A stretch of DNA of 7,512 nt from the NCBI GenBank assembly GCA_021797265.1, contig JAJZZZ010000073.1, forward strand, positions 1 through 7,512. Reading direction: 5' to 3'. Each line of letters opens with the position of its first letter. The first letter of the stretch is position 1. A program made the translations under genes and the position numbers. This document shows, piece by piece, positions 5,802-7,512 of this stretch. This DNA is from Thermoplasmata archaeon (GTDB lineage: Archaea; Thermoplasmatota; Thermoplasmata; Thermoplasmatales; Thermoplasmataceae). The notes below the pieces were generated by a model. The model had not been told where the DNA came from. It did not search any database and was given only the letters and a program-made list of their open reading frames with translations.

Positions 5802-7014
5802 ATCCTATCGCCATGAACCTTTCAAAAACAAGTGGGTTAAGTATCCTTCTTAGGTCTATAACTGTCTTATGCTTCGCATCCTCGGGAAGCTCGACAAACT
5901 GCGGCCATTCAGTAGCTACAACGACAATATCGGAACCTGATACACACTCCTCCACTGACCCGCATCTGACAGTGCCTTCAATGTGACCTGAAAAAACAGG
6001 GTCGAAAACATTGATTGCTTTTACCTTTGGAAGTAGCGACTCAATGAGCTTTAGCGACTGGGATTCCCTGATATCGTCAGTGCTGTCCTTGAAAGCAACG
6101 CCAAGGATGCCAACAGTCTCATCCCCAATGCCGCGAAGTGAACTGCTCTCAATAAAAGCCATAGCGTGCTCTATCCTGTGGTCGTTGACACTGGAAGCAG
6201 CCTCCACTATTCTAAGCTCCGACCCCATGGAACGGGCAAAGGCAGCTATTGCCAGTGTATCCTTTGGAAAACAGGATCCACCATAACCAACACCTGCCTT
6301 CAGGAATTTTTCCCCAATTCTCTTGTCTAGGCCCATGCCCTTAGCCACTACTTCTACATCTGCTCCCGGAATTTTCTCACACAGGTTTGCAAATTCATTG
6401 ATAAATGAAATCTTTGTTGCCAGGAATGAATTGCTTGCATACTTGATCAACTCAGCGTTCTCATTTGTAGTCATTACTACTGGAGCACCAGTAAATGCCC
6501 AAATGGAATTCACCAAGGAACACGAAGTTTCATCATTTCCACCTATAACAACACGGTCAGGAGCCTCTGTGTCATGTATTGCAGTGCCTTCCCGGGTAAA
6601 TTCCGGATTTGAAACCACCTGCATACCTGTTTCTTCCCGGGCCTTTTTTGCAGTACCGGGAACAACCGTGCTCTTTACAATTATAACACATGACTTATTT
6701 ACTTTGCTGATGGAAAGGGCTGCATCCATCACGTATGAGATATCTATCCTGCCGTTCCGGTTTGGTGTCGGAACACATATGAATGCCGCATCAACCTCTT
6801 TGAGATCGTCATAGCTGTTGGAGAAATTTATGTTTGCCTGATGTTCAATGAGTAATTCTCTGAGACCCGGTTCATATATTGGAATTCTGCCGGACTTGAA
6901 TGCATTCACTTTTTCAGCCACGTTATCGATGCCAATGACTTCATTGCCATGCGCCGATAACACGGCAGCCGTTACTGACCCAATATATCCCAGGCCAACG
7001 ACACCAATCCTCAA
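5788..7014 (-). CDS. ugd: UDP-glucose 6-dehydrogenase
   Basis: This 408-residue enzyme oxidises UDP-glucose twice with NAD+ to UDP-glucuronate. Visible are the Rossmann motif GLGYIG (7-12), D30 after the second strand, CVPTP (80-84), YASN with K201 (192-201), the catalytic cysteine C248 in GYGGSCFPKD (243-252), and LGVAFK (304-309) in the C-terminal UDP-binding domain. Start: I chose TTG at 7014. It lies 5 bases after GGGAGAGG, gives the family N-terminus MRIGVVGLGYIG, and overlaps the preceding stop as TTGA. An in-frame ATG at 7035 (seven residues longer) has no ribosome-binding site but cannot be excluded. Related UDP-N-acetylmannosamine dehydrogenases share the fold. The galU neighbour and the overall match favour UDP-glucose as substrate. 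It is the middle gene of a three-gene overlapping operon. Confidence 0.92.
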   Translation of the reverse strand: MRIGVVGLGYIGSVTAAVLSAHGNEVIGIDNVAEKVNAFKSGRIPIYEPGLRELLIEHQANINFSNSYDDLKEVDAAFICVPTPNRNGRIDISYVMDAALSISKVNKSCVIIVKSTVVPGTAKKAREETGMQVVSNPEFTREGTAIHDTEAPDRVVIGGNDETSCSLVNSIWAFTGAPVVMTTNENAELIKYASNSFLATKISFINEFANLCEKIPGADVEVVAKGMGLDKRIGEKFLKAGVGYGGSCFPKDTLAIAAFARSMGSELRIVEAASSVNDHRIEHAMAFIESSSLRGIGDETVGILGVAFKDSTDDIRESQSLKLIESLLPKVKAINVFDPVFSGHIEGTVRCGSVEECVSGSDIVVVATEWPQFVELPEDAKHKTVIDLRRILNPLVFERFMAIGYGNR

Positions 7015-7512
7015 TGCATCCTCTCCCTGAACCATGCTATGGTGTGAGTTAGACCTTCTCTTATGTCACGTTCCGGTTTCCATGACAGTAATTTTCCAGC
7101 AAGTTCTAAATTTGCAGACCTTCTTTTAGGATCCTCATCCCTTGGCGGAATAGAGACAATTTCTGAAGAGCTTCCTGTCATCTCCCTGATGAGCCTGGCA
7201 AGTTCCATAACTGTGACCTCATGGCTTGCACCAATGTTCAGAACATTTCCTCCGAGACCTTCCTTAGTCAAGAATTTCCAGGTTCCTTCAAGCCAGTCAT
7301 CTATGTACAGGAATGACCTGGTCTGGTTTCCCGTTCCATGTACGGTGATATCTTCATTCTTCAGGGCCTGATCTATGAATCTTGGGATAACTCGCCCATA
7401 AAGGCCATCTTCCCTGATTCTCGGACCGTATACATTGAATGGGCGTTGTATTCTAGTATCCAGACCATACTGTCTGTGATATGCCATAATGAGCGCTTCT
7501 GAGAATCTAGAT
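7011..7512 (-). CDS. NAD-dependent epimerase/dehydratase (extended SDR), N-terminus outside window
   Basis: The last 166 residues of an extended short-chain dehydrogenase acting on nucleotide sugars are visible; the frame is open at base 7512. The visible part is the substrate-binding half: FSEALIMAYHRQYGL (3-17), RPFNVYGPRI (22-31), GRVIPRFIDQAL (37-48), GNQTRSFLYIDD (59-70), VLNIG (86-90), and PPRDEDPKRR...SWKPERDIREGL near the end. This pattern is closest to UDP-glucuronate decarboxylase (UDP-xylose synthase), with UDP-glucuronate or UDP-glucose 4-epimerase as alternatives. The NAD-binding half and the catalytic Tyr lie outside the window. It is the upstream member of the operon; its TGA overlaps the TTG start of ugd, whose product UDP-glucuronate is a likely substrate. 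Confidence 0.85.
   Translation of the reverse strand, partial: SRFSEALIMAYHRQYGLDTRIQRPFNVYGPRIREDGLYGRVIPRFIDQALKNEDITVHGTGNQTRSFLYIDDWLEGTWKFLTKEGLGGNVLNIGASHEVTVMELARLIREMTGSSSEIVSIPPRDEDPKRRSANLELAGKLLSWKPERDIREGLTHTIAWFRERMH
7020..7027 (-). promoter_or_regulatory. Shine-Dalgarno site supporting the TTG start of ugd
   Basis: GGGAGAGG on the minus strand ends 5 bases before TTG at 7014. It lies downstream of the alternative ATG at 7035, so it can serve only the TTG start. Confidence 0.6.

Noticed and set aside
6323..6814. 163-codon plus-strand frame opposite ugd
   Set aside because: It is antisense to a well-conserved dehydrogenase region and carries no signature of its own.
1..7512. CRISPR array, insertion sequence, tRNA or rRNA genes
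   Set aside because: No regularly spaced repeats, transposase motifs with terminal repeats, or cloverleaf/T-loop patterns were seen on either strand.

Overview
This window looks like chromosomal DNA of a Thermoplasmatales-type archaeon; that placement is an inference. The protein set is archaeal: a ComA-like phosphosulfolactate synthase, a zinc-type ATP sulfurylase and an [4Fe-4S] APS reductase. Four genes or gene pairs have an AT-rich TATA-like box 25-37 bp upstream of the start codon. In three of them (comA-like, APS reductase, secreted protein) the spacing predicts a leaderless mRNA. Clear Shine-Dalgarno sites appear only in front of internal operon genes (sat, UDP-glucose dehydrogenase).

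Layout. Positions 1-481 (-) hold the N-terminal 160 residues of a ComA-family enzyme cut by the window edge. Positions 482-601 are a compact divergent promoter region with a perfect 7-bp inverted repeat between two TATA boxes. Positions 602-2486 (+) are a two-gene operon, APS reductase then ATP sulfurylase. Positions 2487-2870 are AT-rich intergenic DNA ending in a double TATA promoter. Positions 2871-3947 (+) encode a divergent GT4-like glycosyltransferase. Positions 3948-4193 lie between convergent genes and contain a GC-rich, strongly self-complementary element with its own TATA box. Positions 4194-4733 (-) encode a small secreted beta-rich protein. Positions 4734-4979 are intergenic with several inverted repeats. 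Positions 4980-7512 (-) are an overlapping nucleotide-sugar operon read right to left: SDR epimerase/decarboxylase (5' end cut off), UDP-glucose 6-dehydrogenase, then UTP-glucose-1-phosphate uridylyltransferase.

How it fits together. ATP sulfurylase makes APS and APS reductase makes sulfite. The divergently transcribed ComA-like enzyme belongs to a family that adds sulfite to phosphoenolpyruvate. The left half therefore reads as a sulfate-to-sulfite-to-C3-sulfonate module with a shared candidate operator; no sulfite reductase is visible. The right half makes UDP-glucose and UDP-glucuronate and probably a further derivative such as UDP-xylose, for cell-surface glycans. The nearby glycosyltransferase and the secreted protein with four N-glycosylation sequons fit that theme. 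Sulfite could also feed sulfo-sugars of the surface glycan, but no sulfosugar synthase is in the window.

The most interesting items are the sulfonate module with its operator, the structured (possibly pseudoknotted) element at 4008-4081, and the secreted protein that may be a filament subunit.
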